Source: Pirellulaceae bacterium (GTDB lineage Bacteria > Planctomycetota > Planctomycetia > Pirellulales > Pirellulaceae). Taken from it: a stretch of 32,815 nucleotides of DNA. Each line of letters starts with the position of its first letter. Position 1 is the first letter of the stretch. A model generated the notes under the pieces. It saw only the letters and a program-made list of their open reading frames with translations. It did no database searches and was not told the DNA's origin. Positions 7,387 through 15,301 of this stretch are shown one piece after another. The stretch is taken from positions 1-32,815 of the forward strand of contig JABDKS010000197.1 in assembly GCA_013002105.1 (NCBI GenBank), written 5' to 3'. The translations under genes were made by a program, and so were the position numbers.

Positions 7387-7947
7387 TCAGGTTTCGATGT
7401 CGGACTTCTGCACGCCGGCATTTTCGATCGAACCGGCCGCTCCACCGGCTCCGGCTTTGGCAGGACTATCTCGATGTTCACTACGCTTGGCTTGCACGAT
7501 CACGAGAACGCCGGCGATCAAAAGTGCGGCACCGAGTAGCCGCATCGGCGTTGCAGCCGCTTTGGGATTGCCGAGCCAACCGTAGTGATCCAAAACAATC
7601 GCGATCACCGTTTGACCAGTCATCACCGCGGCGAACCAGGGCAGCGATCCGACCTTGGGGACAAAGATCAGCGATGTCGTGACCATCACCACACCAATCG
7701 CTCCACCGCACCAGTTCCACCAGGGCAACGCGATCGCCGACGAAGTGAACTGTGGTGGAAACGATCCCGTCGCGACGGAAAGAACAAGGATCAGTGCGGT
7801 ACCACTTGCAAACGAGATCAGGGCAGCTTGCAGTGGATGCGCGACATTTTGACCAAGTGATCCGTTCACACTTGGCTGCGTCCCCAGTAGACAACCAGCC
7901 GCCAACCCGACGATGACGGCCAGCAAGATCAGACCGGGTGATGGCAA
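7387..7947 (-). CDS. YdcZ (DUF606)-family DMT-type membrane transporter
   Basis: A polytopic inner-membrane protein of 186 aa with about five transmembrane helices, matching the YdcZ/DUF606 half-size branch of the drug/metabolite transporter superfamily. The N-terminal half shows the family pattern: GLAAGCLLGTQPSVNGSLG, then HPLQAALISFASGTALIL. The last 30 residues are a hydrophilic tail rich in Ala, Gly and Ser. The start is the TTG at 7947, supported by CAGGAA 8 nt upstream inside the end of panD and by the absence of a better codon. It follows the panD stop by 3 bp, so translational coupling is likely. The substrate is unknown; the neighbour suggests, but does not prove, a link to pantothenate or beta-alanine. 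Confidence 0.8.
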   Translation of the reverse strand: MPSPGLILLAVIVGLAAGCLLGTQPSVNGSLGQNVAHPLQAALISFASGTALILVLSVATGSFPPQFTSSAIALPWWNWCGGAIGVVMVTTSLIFVPKVGSLPWFAAVMTGQTVIAIVLDHYGWLGNPKAAATPMRLLGAALLIAGVLVIVQAKRSEHRDSPAKAGAGGAAGSIENAGVQKSDIET

Positions 7948-7950
7948 GGT

Positions 7951-8361
7951 TCAGGTTCCTGTTGCAGCGTCACGGCGCTCAGGGCCAGCGACTTCGGGAC
8001 CGGCATGAAGAATCTTGTTTTGGTCGTCAACAAAAATGAGACGTGGTCGATGTTGATGCAGATCGTCCTGGGGGACGTAGGCATAGGTCGCCAAGATAAC
8101 CCGATCACCGGGTTGGATCAAATGCGCCGCGGCACCGTTGGCGCAGATATCACTGGACCCCGGTTTGCCGGTGATCGTGTAGGTTTCTAAACGCGATCCG
8201 CGTGTAACATTCCAAACGCTAACAGCTTCGTAGGCATGCATGTTGGCAGCCGCCAATAATTCTGGCGGTACCGTGATGCTGCCTTCGTAGTCAACGTTGG
8301 CATGCGTGATCGTTGCGCGATGAATTTTCGCAGACAACATTTTACGAAAGGGACCGTTCAT
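7951..8361 (-). CDS. panD: Aspartate 1-decarboxylase (pyruvoyl enzyme)
   Basis: Makes beta-alanine from L-aspartate for pantothenate and coenzyme A synthesis in the cytoplasm. The proenzyme cuts itself between Gly and Ser to form the pyruvoyl group. The cleavage site is YEGS (Gly27-Ser28 from the ATG at 8361), preceded by the conserved Lys and His of MLSAKIHRATITHA. Later family motifs are WNVTRGSRLETYTI (active-site Arg and Tyr), ANGAAAHL with the active-site Asn, and GDRVILATY. The 136-aa length is normal, with about 15 extra residues at the C-terminus. A GTG at 8376 in the same frame would overlap the receiver stop by 8 bp and is an alternative start; the ATG at 8361 has a weak GAAGAAG upstream. 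It is the middle gene of a packed three-gene unit. Confidence 0.95.
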   Translation of the reverse strand: MNGPFRKMLSAKIHRATITHANVDYEGSITVPPELLAAANMHAYEAVSVWNVTRGSRLETYTITGKPGSSDICANGAAAHLIQPGDRVILATYAYVPQDDLHQHRPRLIFVDDQNKILHAGPEVAGPERRDAATGT

Positions 8362-8368
8362 CGCTTCT

Positions 8369-8743
8369 TCATTCACCTAAGAAAGGTTCCAACAGTTCTT
8401 GCGTTGACGGGTCACTGATACTTAGTTTCCCGAATCCGCGAACGCATCCGTTTTCGATCGCTGCTTGTTGGTGTTCGTCGTAGTTGGTGACCAGCATAAC
8501 TGGAACCGAGCCGAGTTCCGGGTCGGCCTTGATTTGTTTGATCACCTCCATGCCGTCGGTATAGTCGCGATCAAGTTTTCGATTGACGGTAACCAAATCG
8601 ACAGGTTGCTCACGCAAGACTTTCATCGTGTCTTCGGCGCCATGCGTTTGCACGACGGTCGCGTCGAAATGGTTGGTCACCATCTGTCGAATGGAATGAA
8701 AGTCGGGTCCGCAGTTGCCGCAGTCGACCAGGATCTTGGACAT
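8369..8743 (-). CDS. Degenerate stand-alone receiver (pseudo-receiver) protein
   Basis: A 124-aa CheY-like domain with no output domain. Secondary structure order and several landmarks fit a receiver: ILVDCG at strand 1, VDLVTVNRKLDRDYTDG at strand 3, VMLVTNYDE at strand 4 (Thr86), and GFGKLS with the conserved Lys106. The phospho-acceptor Asp is replaced by Asn54, and the loop to DG is two residues longer than in CheY. The acidic pair after strand 1 is reduced to DCGN. Phosphorylation at the normal site is therefore unlikely. Residues CGNCGPD near the N-terminus form a CxxC of unknown role. The ATG at 8743 is unambiguous. Its stop lies 7 bp from the panD ATG, so it is probably co-expressed with panD. 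It may act by binding a partner. Confidence 0.85.
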   Translation of the reverse strand: MSKILVDCGNCGPDFHSIRQMVTNHFDATVVQTHGAEDTMKVLREQPVDLVTVNRKLDRDYTDGMEVIKQIKADPELGSVPVMLVTNYDEHQQAAIENGCVRGFGKLSISDPSTQELLEPFLGE

Positions 8744-9069
8744 CGGAATAAAAACAATCGCAAAAAGGGGGGGCTATGTAGAAAGTTAGCGGTGAATGTA
8801 CAGAAGGCAACCTGTCATCCAAGGGGCCCAATCGGTGGGGCGACCTTGCCTGGGACCGCAAAACGTGCCAGGCACACTGCAAATCACCGATCCAAAGCGT
8901 TCCGCTGGGGAACGCCTGAGACCGGTGATCGTTGTGCTCAACAGCACGCCCCACGCGCGACCGCTATGCCGACACGCGGGTTTCTGCTGCGAACAGGTGC
9001 GTCAGTCGCCGCTTGTCAGTGATGATGACAAAACGCGGTGCGGGCGATCGACGCTGCTGACCAATGGTT
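8744..9069. other. Intergenic region upstream of the receiver-panD operon
   Basis: No gene is seen. The stretch must contain the 3' end of the propeller transcript and the promoter of the receiver gene. It holds a GTGCC-A-GGCAC inverted repeat near 8866 and the nested hairpin listed separately. Confidence 0.5.
8883..8929 (-). other. Nested two-stem hairpin, possible structured leader or terminator
   Basis: An outer 7-bp stem (ATCACCG at 8883-8889 with CGGTGAT at 8923-8929) encloses an inner 7-bp stem (GCGTTCC at 8897-8903 with GGAACGC at 8909-8915) with a 5-nt loop and symmetric 7-nt internal loops. No U-tract follows on either strand. On the minus strand it lies between the propeller lipoprotein stop and the receiver start. 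Confidence 0.45.
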
Positions 9070-11241
9070 CTACTTTTCGTGACCGATCGCGAACAGTTTG
9101 TCTTTGGTGCTGATGTAGATCGTTTCGTTGGCCGCGATGGGTGTGCTGTAAACGCTGCTGCCCATGTTGATCTCTTCGATCGGCTCGTTGTTTTCGGCGC
9201 CAAATTCAAAGATCGTGACGTCACCGTCCTCGTCGCCGATGTAAACGTGGCCATCGGCAATCAGTGGGCTGCCCCAGCTTTGGGCCAGCATGTCGTAGGT
9301 GAAATGAACGATCGGTTTGCCATCGGATCCTTTCGCATCCAAGCAGTGCACCAGACCTGAAAAGTCAGCGATGTAGAGCACGTTGTCTTTGATCGCGACG
9401 GTACCACAACTGCGGTGCATCTCTTCTTCGAAATCAAGCTGACCATCCTCGTTCTGGTCCATCATGCTGTAGTGCCAAACGACCGCCGAGTTGGGGTTGT
9501 CGACGGCGACTTCGCCCTTTTCTTCCTCGACAGCCTTGAGCCGCTTGTGAGGAATCGGTACGCGTTTTTCGCCTTCGACCTTCATTGCCAATTGTGACGA
9601 AACGTCCCCGCGTTTGGTGGGATCGATGCACCACAAGTGACCTTCGCCTTCGCCGTGTTCGGGGTCTTGTCCCACCGCCACGTAAACCAATCCTTCGTAA
9701 ACAACCGGCGTGGCGATGATGTTATTACGCGTGCCTTCACCACCGAGTTTCCACTCGGATGTCTTCGGATTGGCATCGAATTTCCAAAGCAATTCGGGCT
9801 TGCCGTCCGAGCCACCGTCGGCGCGAAAACTGCACACGATGCCGTCGCCACCGGCGAACAACACTTGGGGGACCCCGTCGAATTCTCCAACCGCGGGACT
9901 GGACCATTGACCATGCAAAATGTTCTCGCCGGGTGACTTGTCGGTCCACAAAACCTTGCCGCTATTCTTGTCCATGCAGATGAACGAAGGTGCATCGGGA
10001 GCAGGCAAGTTGGTGTGCGATTCGTCTTGGCCGTTACTTGTGTTAACGAACAACAGATCGCCATAGCTGGTCACGCTGCAGGCGGCCATGTTGTGCTGGC
10101 TGACACCCAGTTCGGTCATCATGTTGAATACCCAAATAACGTCAGCGTCGCGTTTGTCATTGGGGCCAAGCGATTTGAAGAAACTAACGCGTGGACCGAT
10201 TTGTTTGACGGTCAAAGTGCGATCGACGCCGCCGAAATTGCCGGTCGCTTTCCACACTTTGCCCGCCGAGACCGTTTCGATTTTGACATCGCCGTCGACC
10301 GGTTCACCAGCGTCAGCAAGCATCTGTTTGGCTTGATCGGCCAGCTTTCCTTCGTCCAGTCCAGCCAACGCTGCGGCATGAGCGTCAGCGGTGGGCCCGG
10401 CGTTCATAATGTCGACAACGCGGGCTTCTTCGTTTTGAACTTCGCCGTCATCCTCGTCATCATGGAAACCCTTGGTGTCCAGACAGCGGACTTCGCCACG
10501 ACTGGTGACGAACCAAAGCCGGTCGCCTTCGACCAGTGGGGCACAGCAGATGCCCTGCAGCGGCCAGTCGTGAACGCGGCCAGTAATCAGTTTTTCGCTA
10601 CTGTGCTGCCACAGAAAGTCACCGTTGGATTCGTCGAATGCCAGCAGACAGCCCAAATCGACTTGGGAGGGGTAACGTTTGAGATGGCCGGCACCATTAT
10701 TGGTTCCCACATAAACCTGACCGCCGGAGACAACCGGGTTGCCGTACGTCTGGCTACCCAAATTGGAAAACCAGCGAATGTTCTCCGCTTTGCTCTTATC
10801 CCACTCGCCGGTTTTTCGATCGAATCGTCCGATGTTCCAGGGCGTTGGCAAATTCTTGACGTTGGGTGTGTTGTTTCGCAAACGTGTCCCACCCCACTGT
10901 GGCCAGTCACCACCGGCCTCGAGAACTTTTTTGGGTTCGATAAACTCATTGAATCCAACCAATTTCGTGGAGGCTTCCTCGTCGGTTGTGCTATCGGCTG
11001 CTGGTTCTTCGCTTGCTTCGGCGGCCGACAGCGGAGTTTCGATCACGGTGTTGGTGGCCGTGGTCACGTTATCACCATAGGTGGTCACGTTGTCAGATTG
11101 AGCCGTGACATTGGTCGTCGACGTACTGGTGCTGACGTTGGTGCTGGCCGGTGGTTTGCAACCACCCAGGACAACAGTAAAGAGGCTGCCAAGCACGGTG
11201 GCTCCAAAAATGAACGACCAAGCAGATAATTCTTGTTTCAT
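9070..11241 (-). CDS. PQQ-like beta-propeller lipoprotein with an EF-hand loop
   Basis: A 723-aa exported protein. The N-terminus is a lipoprotein signal peptide with lipobox LGGC (Cys28), followed by a Thr/Asn/Ser-rich linker to about residue 70. From about 110 it is a PQQ-like beta-propeller: GGDWPQWGGTRLRNN, then repeated blades such as NPVVSGGQVYVGTN, GCLLAFDESNGDFLW and SPAVGEFDGVPQVLFAGGDG. Between blades, at about 255-360, is an acidic Ala-rich insert. A single EF-hand-like calcium loop, DQNEDGQLDFEE, sits at 595-606. Such proteins are common in planctomycetes and often annotated as quinoproteins, but PQQ binding and dehydrogenase activity cannot be assumed. The start is the ATG at 11241. 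It follows the second propeller gene by about 150 bp on the same strand, a gap holding a 16-bp tandem repeat. Confidence 0.88.
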   Translation of the reverse strand: MKQELSAWSFIFGATVLGSLFTVVLGGCKPPASTNVSTSTSTTNVTAQSDNVTTYGDNVTTATNTVIETPLSAAEASEEPAADSTTDEEASTKLVGFNEFIEPKKVLEAGGDWPQWGGTRLRNNTPNVKNLPTPWNIGRFDRKTGEWDKSKAENIRWFSNLGSQTYGNPVVSGGQVYVGTNNGAGHLKRYPSQVDLGCLLAFDESNGDFLWQHSSEKLITGRVHDWPLQGICCAPLVEGDRLWFVTSRGEVRCLDTKGFHDDEDDGEVQNEEARVVDIMNAGPTADAHAAALAGLDEGKLADQAKQMLADAGEPVDGDVKIETVSAGKVWKATGNFGGVDRTLTVKQIGPRVSFFKSLGPNDKRDADVIWVFNMMTELGVSQHNMAACSVTSYGDLLFVNTSNGQDESHTNLPAPDAPSFICMDKNSGKVLWTDKSPGENILHGQWSSPAVGEFDGVPQVLFAGGDGIVCSFRADGGSDGKPELLWKFDANPKTSEWKLGGEGTRNNIIATPVVYEGLVYVAVGQDPEHGEGEGHLWCIDPTKRGDVSSQLAMKVEGEKRVPIPHKRLKAVEEEKGEVAVDNPNSAVVWHYSMMDQNEDGQLDFEEEMHRSCGTVAIKDNVLYIADFSGLVHCLDAKGSDGKPIVHFTYDMLAQSWGSPLIADGHVYIGDEDGDVTIFEFGAENNEPIEEINMGSSVYSTPIAANETIYISTKDKLFAIGHEK

Positions 11242-11290
11242 GACTTTGCAGTGATGGTGTTGAGTGGGAGGGGTGGTCCCGTCGGTCAGT

Positions 11291-11322
11291 GATCGGGATC
11301 AAATGCGATCGGGATCAAGTGC
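11291..11322. repeat. 16-bp tandem duplication
   Basis: GATCGGGATCAAATGC is followed directly by GATCGGGATCAAGTGC (one mismatch) between the two propeller genes. Confidence 0.65.
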
Positions 11323-11393
11323 GGGAGTGGTTGGTGAATCGGTGCGTCGACGGTGTGACCTGGCGTGAATGTCAGGCCCCCGCTTGCCGACGT

Positions 11394-13652
11394 TTACTCG
11401 TTGGCGGTGACTTCCACATTGTCTAAATACAGTTCCGCGTCTTTGGCGTTACCGTAAAGCCCGGGACTGGCGTTCAAATTAGGTGTTTCGTCGGTTGCGG
11501 TGATCGTCCAGTCTTGCGGTTCCGACTGATCGCGTGGCCAAATCTTGCCCTTCAAGATAGCGACTTGCTCTGCCGCGTCACCTTCGATATCGACTCGGAA
11601 TTTCATTCGGTACCAGGTGTCCTCTTTCCAGGGGAACTTGACCTTGCTTTCGTTGTCGTTGCCCTTGGCCAAACGCAATTGAGCTGACCAGGATCGTAAT
11701 TGAATCTGTTGTTTTTCGCCCATCAAATCCATGACGTAACCCAAGTTGGTCAACCCAATGTCGGGTAGTTTGGCGTTCATCCGTTTTCCGCGAACGTCCG
11801 CTGCGATGGTGTATGCGGTCAGATCGCTCGGCCCCATCCATGCCCGGCTACGGGCGCCCTTGGGAATCGTGGTGATTTTTGTCAGCGCGGGCGAACCATC
11901 GACCGGTTTGATGATGTGACGATAGCGGGCTCCGACCCAAGACAGCGGTGGATCATCCAATTCGTCGAAGGTGAATTTCCACGGCAACGGCGGAACGATT
12001 CGAACTCGAGCGACGCCTGTGACATCGCCCACGGTGGCCGTGATGGTTGCCGCCGTGTGTGCGGCGTCGGGCGATGCGACGAAGGTCGAACCCTCGATCG
12101 ATCCCGGGCCATCGACACTGTAGGTAACGTCCGCGGCATCGGGTAGTTGCTGACCGATTGCATTGAAGATTCGCGTGGACAATTCCAACTTGTCACCCGG
12201 TTTCAAAAGCGCCTCACCGGGTGTGACCAGCAACGTCGCGATCTCTTGGTCTTTCTCGATCGGTGTTTCCTGGCCCATCGAATCGGCGATGGATGTCGGC
12301 GTTTGTTGACTGCCCTCTTTGGCGACACAAAACAGAGCAGCGGTGCCTTGGAAATATAATCGTCCGTCGGCGACAATCGGCGACGCGCCAAAGCCACAAC
12401 CGCGGATCCGCCCCTTGCTAATGACCTCGAATCCGTCGGTGGTTGGCTCGAGAATCGCCCATGCTCCGTCTTCGGCCGTGACATAGATTTTGCCGTCCGC
12501 GTAAAGCAGTGCGGATCGCTGGCGGCGACTGACGATCGACTTGCGCTCGGCAATTGGTTCGCCCGACTCGGCTTTGTAAATCCACATCTTGCAACGGTCG
12601 TCGCACAAATAAAGTTTGCCATCAATCAAGACCGGTTCGCTGTAACCAGCAACCACTTCAAGTTGTTTCCAGAGTTCTTCGACCTTGGTGTCGTCCCCGG
12701 TGCCCGAGATGCGTAATCCGGCAACCGCACCCATTACGTTGTTGTTGTCGCCAACGTTTTCTTCGCTCTGACTACAGAAGACAAGATTTCCCACGACGAG
12801 GGGTGTCGCGAAGATGCCACGGCGTGAGAGTGAATAGTTCCACAGCGGTTTGCCGGTTCGTGGTTGAAAACCCCAAATCGATCCGTCACCGGCGCCGATG
12901 ACCAGCTGACGTTGACCGTCGATCGTCACCAAACTGGGTGCGGAATAAGTCGTGTCGTAGGGCAGATCACGCGTGCCACTGAACCAAATCACTTCGCCGG
13001 TTTTTTTGTCCATCGCGATCAGCCGATGGTTTGGTTTGGCGCGATCGCCCCAGTTGATGATGATCCCGCTGATGATCACCAAGTCTTCGTGAATGACAGG
13101 AAAGTTGGTACGGCCACCGTAGGTGCTGAGCATGCCGAATTGTTCGTGCAGCGGAATCTTCCAAACGACCTCGCCGGTTTCGCCATTGAGGCAATGAAAA
13201 ATGTCACAGGATCCCAACGCGTAGACGTTGCCAGTTTCCGGATCGCCGACCACGCTGCTCCAGCCGACTCGCTCGGCCGGCACGTCCGAAAGCCACACGT
13301 TGTACCTGTGCTCCCATATGGTTTCGCCAGTCTTGGCGTCCAGGCAAACCACTCGCTCGCCCTCGCGATACGTATCTGGTTCGGCGCGTTGAATCGTGTA
13401 CAAACGACCGTTCATCACGATCGGCGTGCAGGGGCCTCCCATGTCGTCGCGTTTCCACAGCAGGTTGCTGCCTTCGCCGCCATCGGGATCCCAATCTTCG
13501 GGCAATCCACTGGCCTGGGCGGTGCCGTCAAATTTGGGACCGCGCCAATAAGGCCAATCGGCGTTTTGCGCCAGAACGGTTTCGCAGGTTCCCAGCAAGA
13601 CGACGGCGACTAGTGCCATCGATCGAATGGATCCACTGAAACTGAATTGCAT
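11394..13652 (-). CDS. Secreted PQQ-like beta-propeller with Ig-like and jelly-roll C-terminal domains
   Basis: A 752-aa exported protein with a signal peptide (hydrophobic MALVAVVLLGTCETVLA, cut probably near AQN at 29). The propeller runs from about 32 (ADWPYWRGPKFDG) to about 450. Blades include PIVMNGRLYTIQ, VVCLDAKTGETIWEH, HCLNGETGEVVWKI and LIAMDKKTGEVIWF, with the AxDxxTGxxxW signature of quinoprotein repeats. Residues about 476-554 resemble a bacterial Ig-like domain (KPGDKLELSTRIFNAIGQQ, then VTYSVDGPGSIEG). Residues about 555-752 resemble a concanavalin-like jelly roll (WYRMKFRVDIEG, then YLDNVEV). The last part may bind carbohydrate or another surface polymer. The start is the ATG at 13652. 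It is upstream of the propeller lipoprotein on the same strand, so the two could act together in the periplasm. Confidence 0.87.
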   Translation of the reverse strand: MQFSFSGSIRSMALVAVVLLGTCETVLAQNADWPYWRGPKFDGTAQASGLPEDWDPDGGEGSNLLWKRDDMGGPCTPIVMNGRLYTIQRAEPDTYREGERVVCLDAKTGETIWEHRYNVWLSDVPAERVGWSSVVGDPETGNVYALGSCDIFHCLNGETGEVVWKIPLHEQFGMLSTYGGRTNFPVIHEDLVIISGIIINWGDRAKPNHRLIAMDKKTGEVIWFSGTRDLPYDTTYSAPSLVTIDGQRQLVIGAGDGSIWGFQPRTGKPLWNYSLSRRGIFATPLVVGNLVFCSQSEENVGDNNNVMGAVAGLRISGTGDDTKVEELWKQLEVVAGYSEPVLIDGKLYLCDDRCKMWIYKAESGEPIAERKSIVSRRQRSALLYADGKIYVTAEDGAWAILEPTTDGFEVISKGRIRGCGFGASPIVADGRLYFQGTAALFCVAKEGSQQTPTSIADSMGQETPIEKDQEIATLLVTPGEALLKPGDKLELSTRIFNAIGQQLPDAADVTYSVDGPGSIEGSTFVASPDAAHTAATITATVGDVTGVARVRIVPPLPWKFTFDELDDPPLSWVGARYRHIIKPVDGSPALTKITTIPKGARSRAWMGPSDLTAYTIAADVRGKRMNAKLPDIGLTNLGYVMDLMGEKQQIQLRSWSAQLRLAKGNDNESKVKFPWKEDTWYRMKFRVDIEGDAAEQVAILKGKIWPRDQSEPQDWTITATDETPNLNASPGLYGNAKDAELYLDNVEVTANE

Positions 13653-13702
13653 CGGAAAGCTCTCAATAGTTGTTGAAGTGATACGTGGGCAAATCGGCGA
13701 GC

Positions 13703-13762
13703 GTCACGTTGGGGAGTGTCAAGTTGTGCAGGGTCAAGTTGTGCAGGGTCAAGTTGGGCAGC
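13703..13762. repeat. 15-bp tandem repeat, four copies
   Basis: Two identical units GTCAAGTTGTGCAGG at 13718-13747 are flanked by a degenerate copy on each side. The 15-bp period is a multiple of three, but no supported reading frame covers the array. It lies just upstream of the second propeller gene. Confidence 0.65.
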
Positions 13763-13813
13763 ACGACGCCGGTTGGTAATTCAATGCGATCGACCGCGCC
13801 GGTCTCGCAGTCT

Positions 13814-13870
13814 ATCTCGTGGTAGCCGGAATCTTGTGGTGGTCGGAATCTCGTGGTAGCCGGAATCTTG
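13814..13870. repeat. 23-bp direct repeat, 34-bp period
   Basis: Two identical 23-bp copies (13814-13836 and 13848-13870), each containing TCGTGGTAGCCGGAATC, are separated by 11 bp of related sequence. With the 15-bp array they fill most of the 13653-13994 gap, which contains no supported gene. Confidence 0.65.
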
Positions 13871-13978
13871 CGGTGGTTGGTTTCGCCCTCTGGCTTGTCG
13901 CTATTGTCGCAGTGGGTTCCGCTGCGGCAACCGCCTGGTTGAACCCCAACACCAGCATAAGTACTCGCTGGATGATCG

Positions 13979-14002
13979 TCGTTTACGCTGGGGGCTACAA
14001 AT
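13979..14002. repeat. Dispersed 24-bp element, copy 1
   Basis: It matches the sequence at 17099-17122 at 21 of 24 positions in the same orientation; the shared core is TTACGCTG and TACAAAT. This copy covers the last codons and stop of the cupin gene. Confidence 0.55.
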
Positions 14003-14339
14003 GTTCGTCGTTGGGATCAAAGTTCGGGGTACATACGATCAGGACTTTCATTTGACCGACAGCACGATGTCGGACCATCGGTGGAATCAAAATCGACGTC
14101 AGGGGACGGACCGGATGTCGCTGACCGTCCAGTTCGATCGCCGCGTCATCGTCGCACTCCAGTACGACGTAAACTTCGGTGTGCTCGGTGTGGTAGTGCT
14201 CTTTGGCCTCTTTGCTGATTTCGGTCAGGTGTACCGTGCCAGGCAGTTCGGGACGGTCGTCAAAAGCGCGGCGGGCCGTCCCGCAGGGACAAGCAACGCA
14301 GGGCAGCTGGGTCAAATCAACAATCTGGGCTTTGGCCAA
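13995..14339 (-). CDS. Single-domain cupin protein
   Basis: A 114-aa small beta-barrel protein of the cupin superfamily. Motif 1 is HYHTEHTEVYVVLE, with the HxH and Glu metal ligands. Motif 2 is the PLTSILIPPMVRHRAVG segment, with a His that can be the fourth ligand. An N-terminal CVACPCGTARRAF segment carries three cysteines. It could bind a metal and act as a small dioxygenase, isomerase or sensor; the substrate is not visible. The only usable start is the TTG at 14339, because an in-frame stop lies about 30 nt upstream and no ATG is available. No strong Shine-Dalgarno site is seen. It is separated by 342 bp of repeat-rich DNA from the propeller gene downstream, so it is probably transcribed alone. 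Confidence 0.82.
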   Translation of the reverse strand: MAKAQIVDLTQLPCVACPCGTARRAFDDRPELPGTVHLTEISKEAKEHYHTEHTEVYVVLECDDDAAIELDGQRHPVRPLTSILIPPMVRHRAVGQMKVLIVCTPNFDPNDEHL

Positions 14340-14435
14340 TGTTTGGGTGTGGGCTGGTTGGACTGCGGATCAAATAAGGGTGGCGGTTGTGCTGCGACTG
14401 AACGATAAGTCCGTTTGGCGACCAACGGGGTGATC

Positions 14436-14467
14436 ACATGGCTGGTTCAGTACATGGCTGGTTCAGT
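14436..14467. repeat. 16-bp perfect tandem duplication
   Basis: ACATGGCTGGTTCAGT occurs twice in direct succession, with no mismatch. Confidence 0.7.
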
Positions 14468-14565
14468 AATTTGCCGCGTCGGTCGTCCCGTGGCCTGTCG
14501 GATCGTTGGGCAACCGTGGCTGGTTTTATCAACAGCCGTGACAGCAAATCATGCCGTGTCGTGTT

Positions 14566-14601
14566 GAGTTGGTTGTTGTCAGCGAGTTGGTTGTTGGTGG
14601 C
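14566..14601. repeat. 18-bp tandem duplication
   Basis: GAGTTGGTTGTTG recurs with an 18-bp period (14566 and 14584); the 3' part of each unit differs at a few bases. Confidence 0.55.
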
Positions 14602-15301
14602 AGCCGGTAAGGATGGGGGTAAAAGCGAGGATGGGGCAGAGAGGACTTGGGTGATTGGAAGGGCAGAGAAACCCATTGGATGTGGGGGTGGGGGGGTGAG
14701 TGCTCATCAGCGTGCTGCGATCAAGCTGATACTGAAGCTAGTTTCGCTAGCATTTGTTTTGAGAATTTGCCGATTCCCGCGTCACAACACGCAGTTTATA
14801 CGGATTGACCGCGTTCTGCCACGCGCGCAATCGGGGTGAGCAAATTGACCGCAAAAACGGCAATATCTTTCGCAATCGGTAAGGTTTCCCAACGGGTCGA
14901 AAATCGCTCGGAACAGTGATTGCCCGTGATTATCGCGCCGATACGACTATTGACTTTGTTTTTCATGCGCTGTGGCTCGTTGTCATGCGGATGGGACAGG
15001 GGAATGACCCAGCGGTGATCGACAACGGACGTCGATCTCCGGTGAGTGGGCCGAAAGTCAGTCACGTGATCCGGATTGATTTGGTGCAGTGCGCCGATGT
15101 TGGATTGACGAGCTGAACGAAGTCGGCGGGTTGAACTTCACGGTTCGACCCTCCAAGTGCTCCGAAAAGATGGGATGTGATCGTCGGCAACTTCGTCCGA
15201 CGACCGGGTCCCAACGAAGCCTGCCGATTCGATGAACGTGAAAACGTTTGGCAAACTCAAAAATAAATGACCCGCGTAACAATAAGGGAGACGTGGCTCC
15301 A

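Larger units (their letters stand above)
14340..15301. other. Long intergenic region upstream of the cysteine-rich gene
   Basis: Nearly 1 kb with no convincing gene on either strand; open frames here lack a recognisable domain and run through repeats. It holds two short tandem duplications (listed) and a GCTAG/GCTAGC palindrome near 14742. The promoter and leader of the cysteine-rich gene must lie at its right end, but I could not identify a clear promoter. Confidence 0.5.

Noticed and set aside
8897..8929. CTGAGA next to GGGG and GGTGAT, reminiscent of a TPP riboswitch core
   Set aside because: On the plus strand it has no downstream gene to control, and the other conserved TPP helices are absent. 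On the minus strand, which leads to the receiver gene, the motif does not occur.
10015..11229. 404-aa open frame on the plus strand opposite the propeller lipoprotein
   Set aside because: It lies wholly inside a well-supported minus-strand gene, shows no domain, and mirrors its codon bias.
12864..13613. 249-aa open frame on the plus strand opposite the second propeller gene
   Set aside because: Shadow of a supported gene; no recognisable domain.
13819..14055. 78-aa plus-strand frame with a hydrophobic stretch
   Set aside because: It begins within the 23-bp direct repeat, overlaps the cupin gene end and lacks a ribosome binding site. The hydrophobic run may be chance.
14438..14839. 133-aa plus-strand frame in the long gap before the cysteine-rich gene
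   Set aside because: It starts inside a perfect 16-bp duplication and passes through an 18-bp duplication; there is no domain and the composition is unlike its neighbours.
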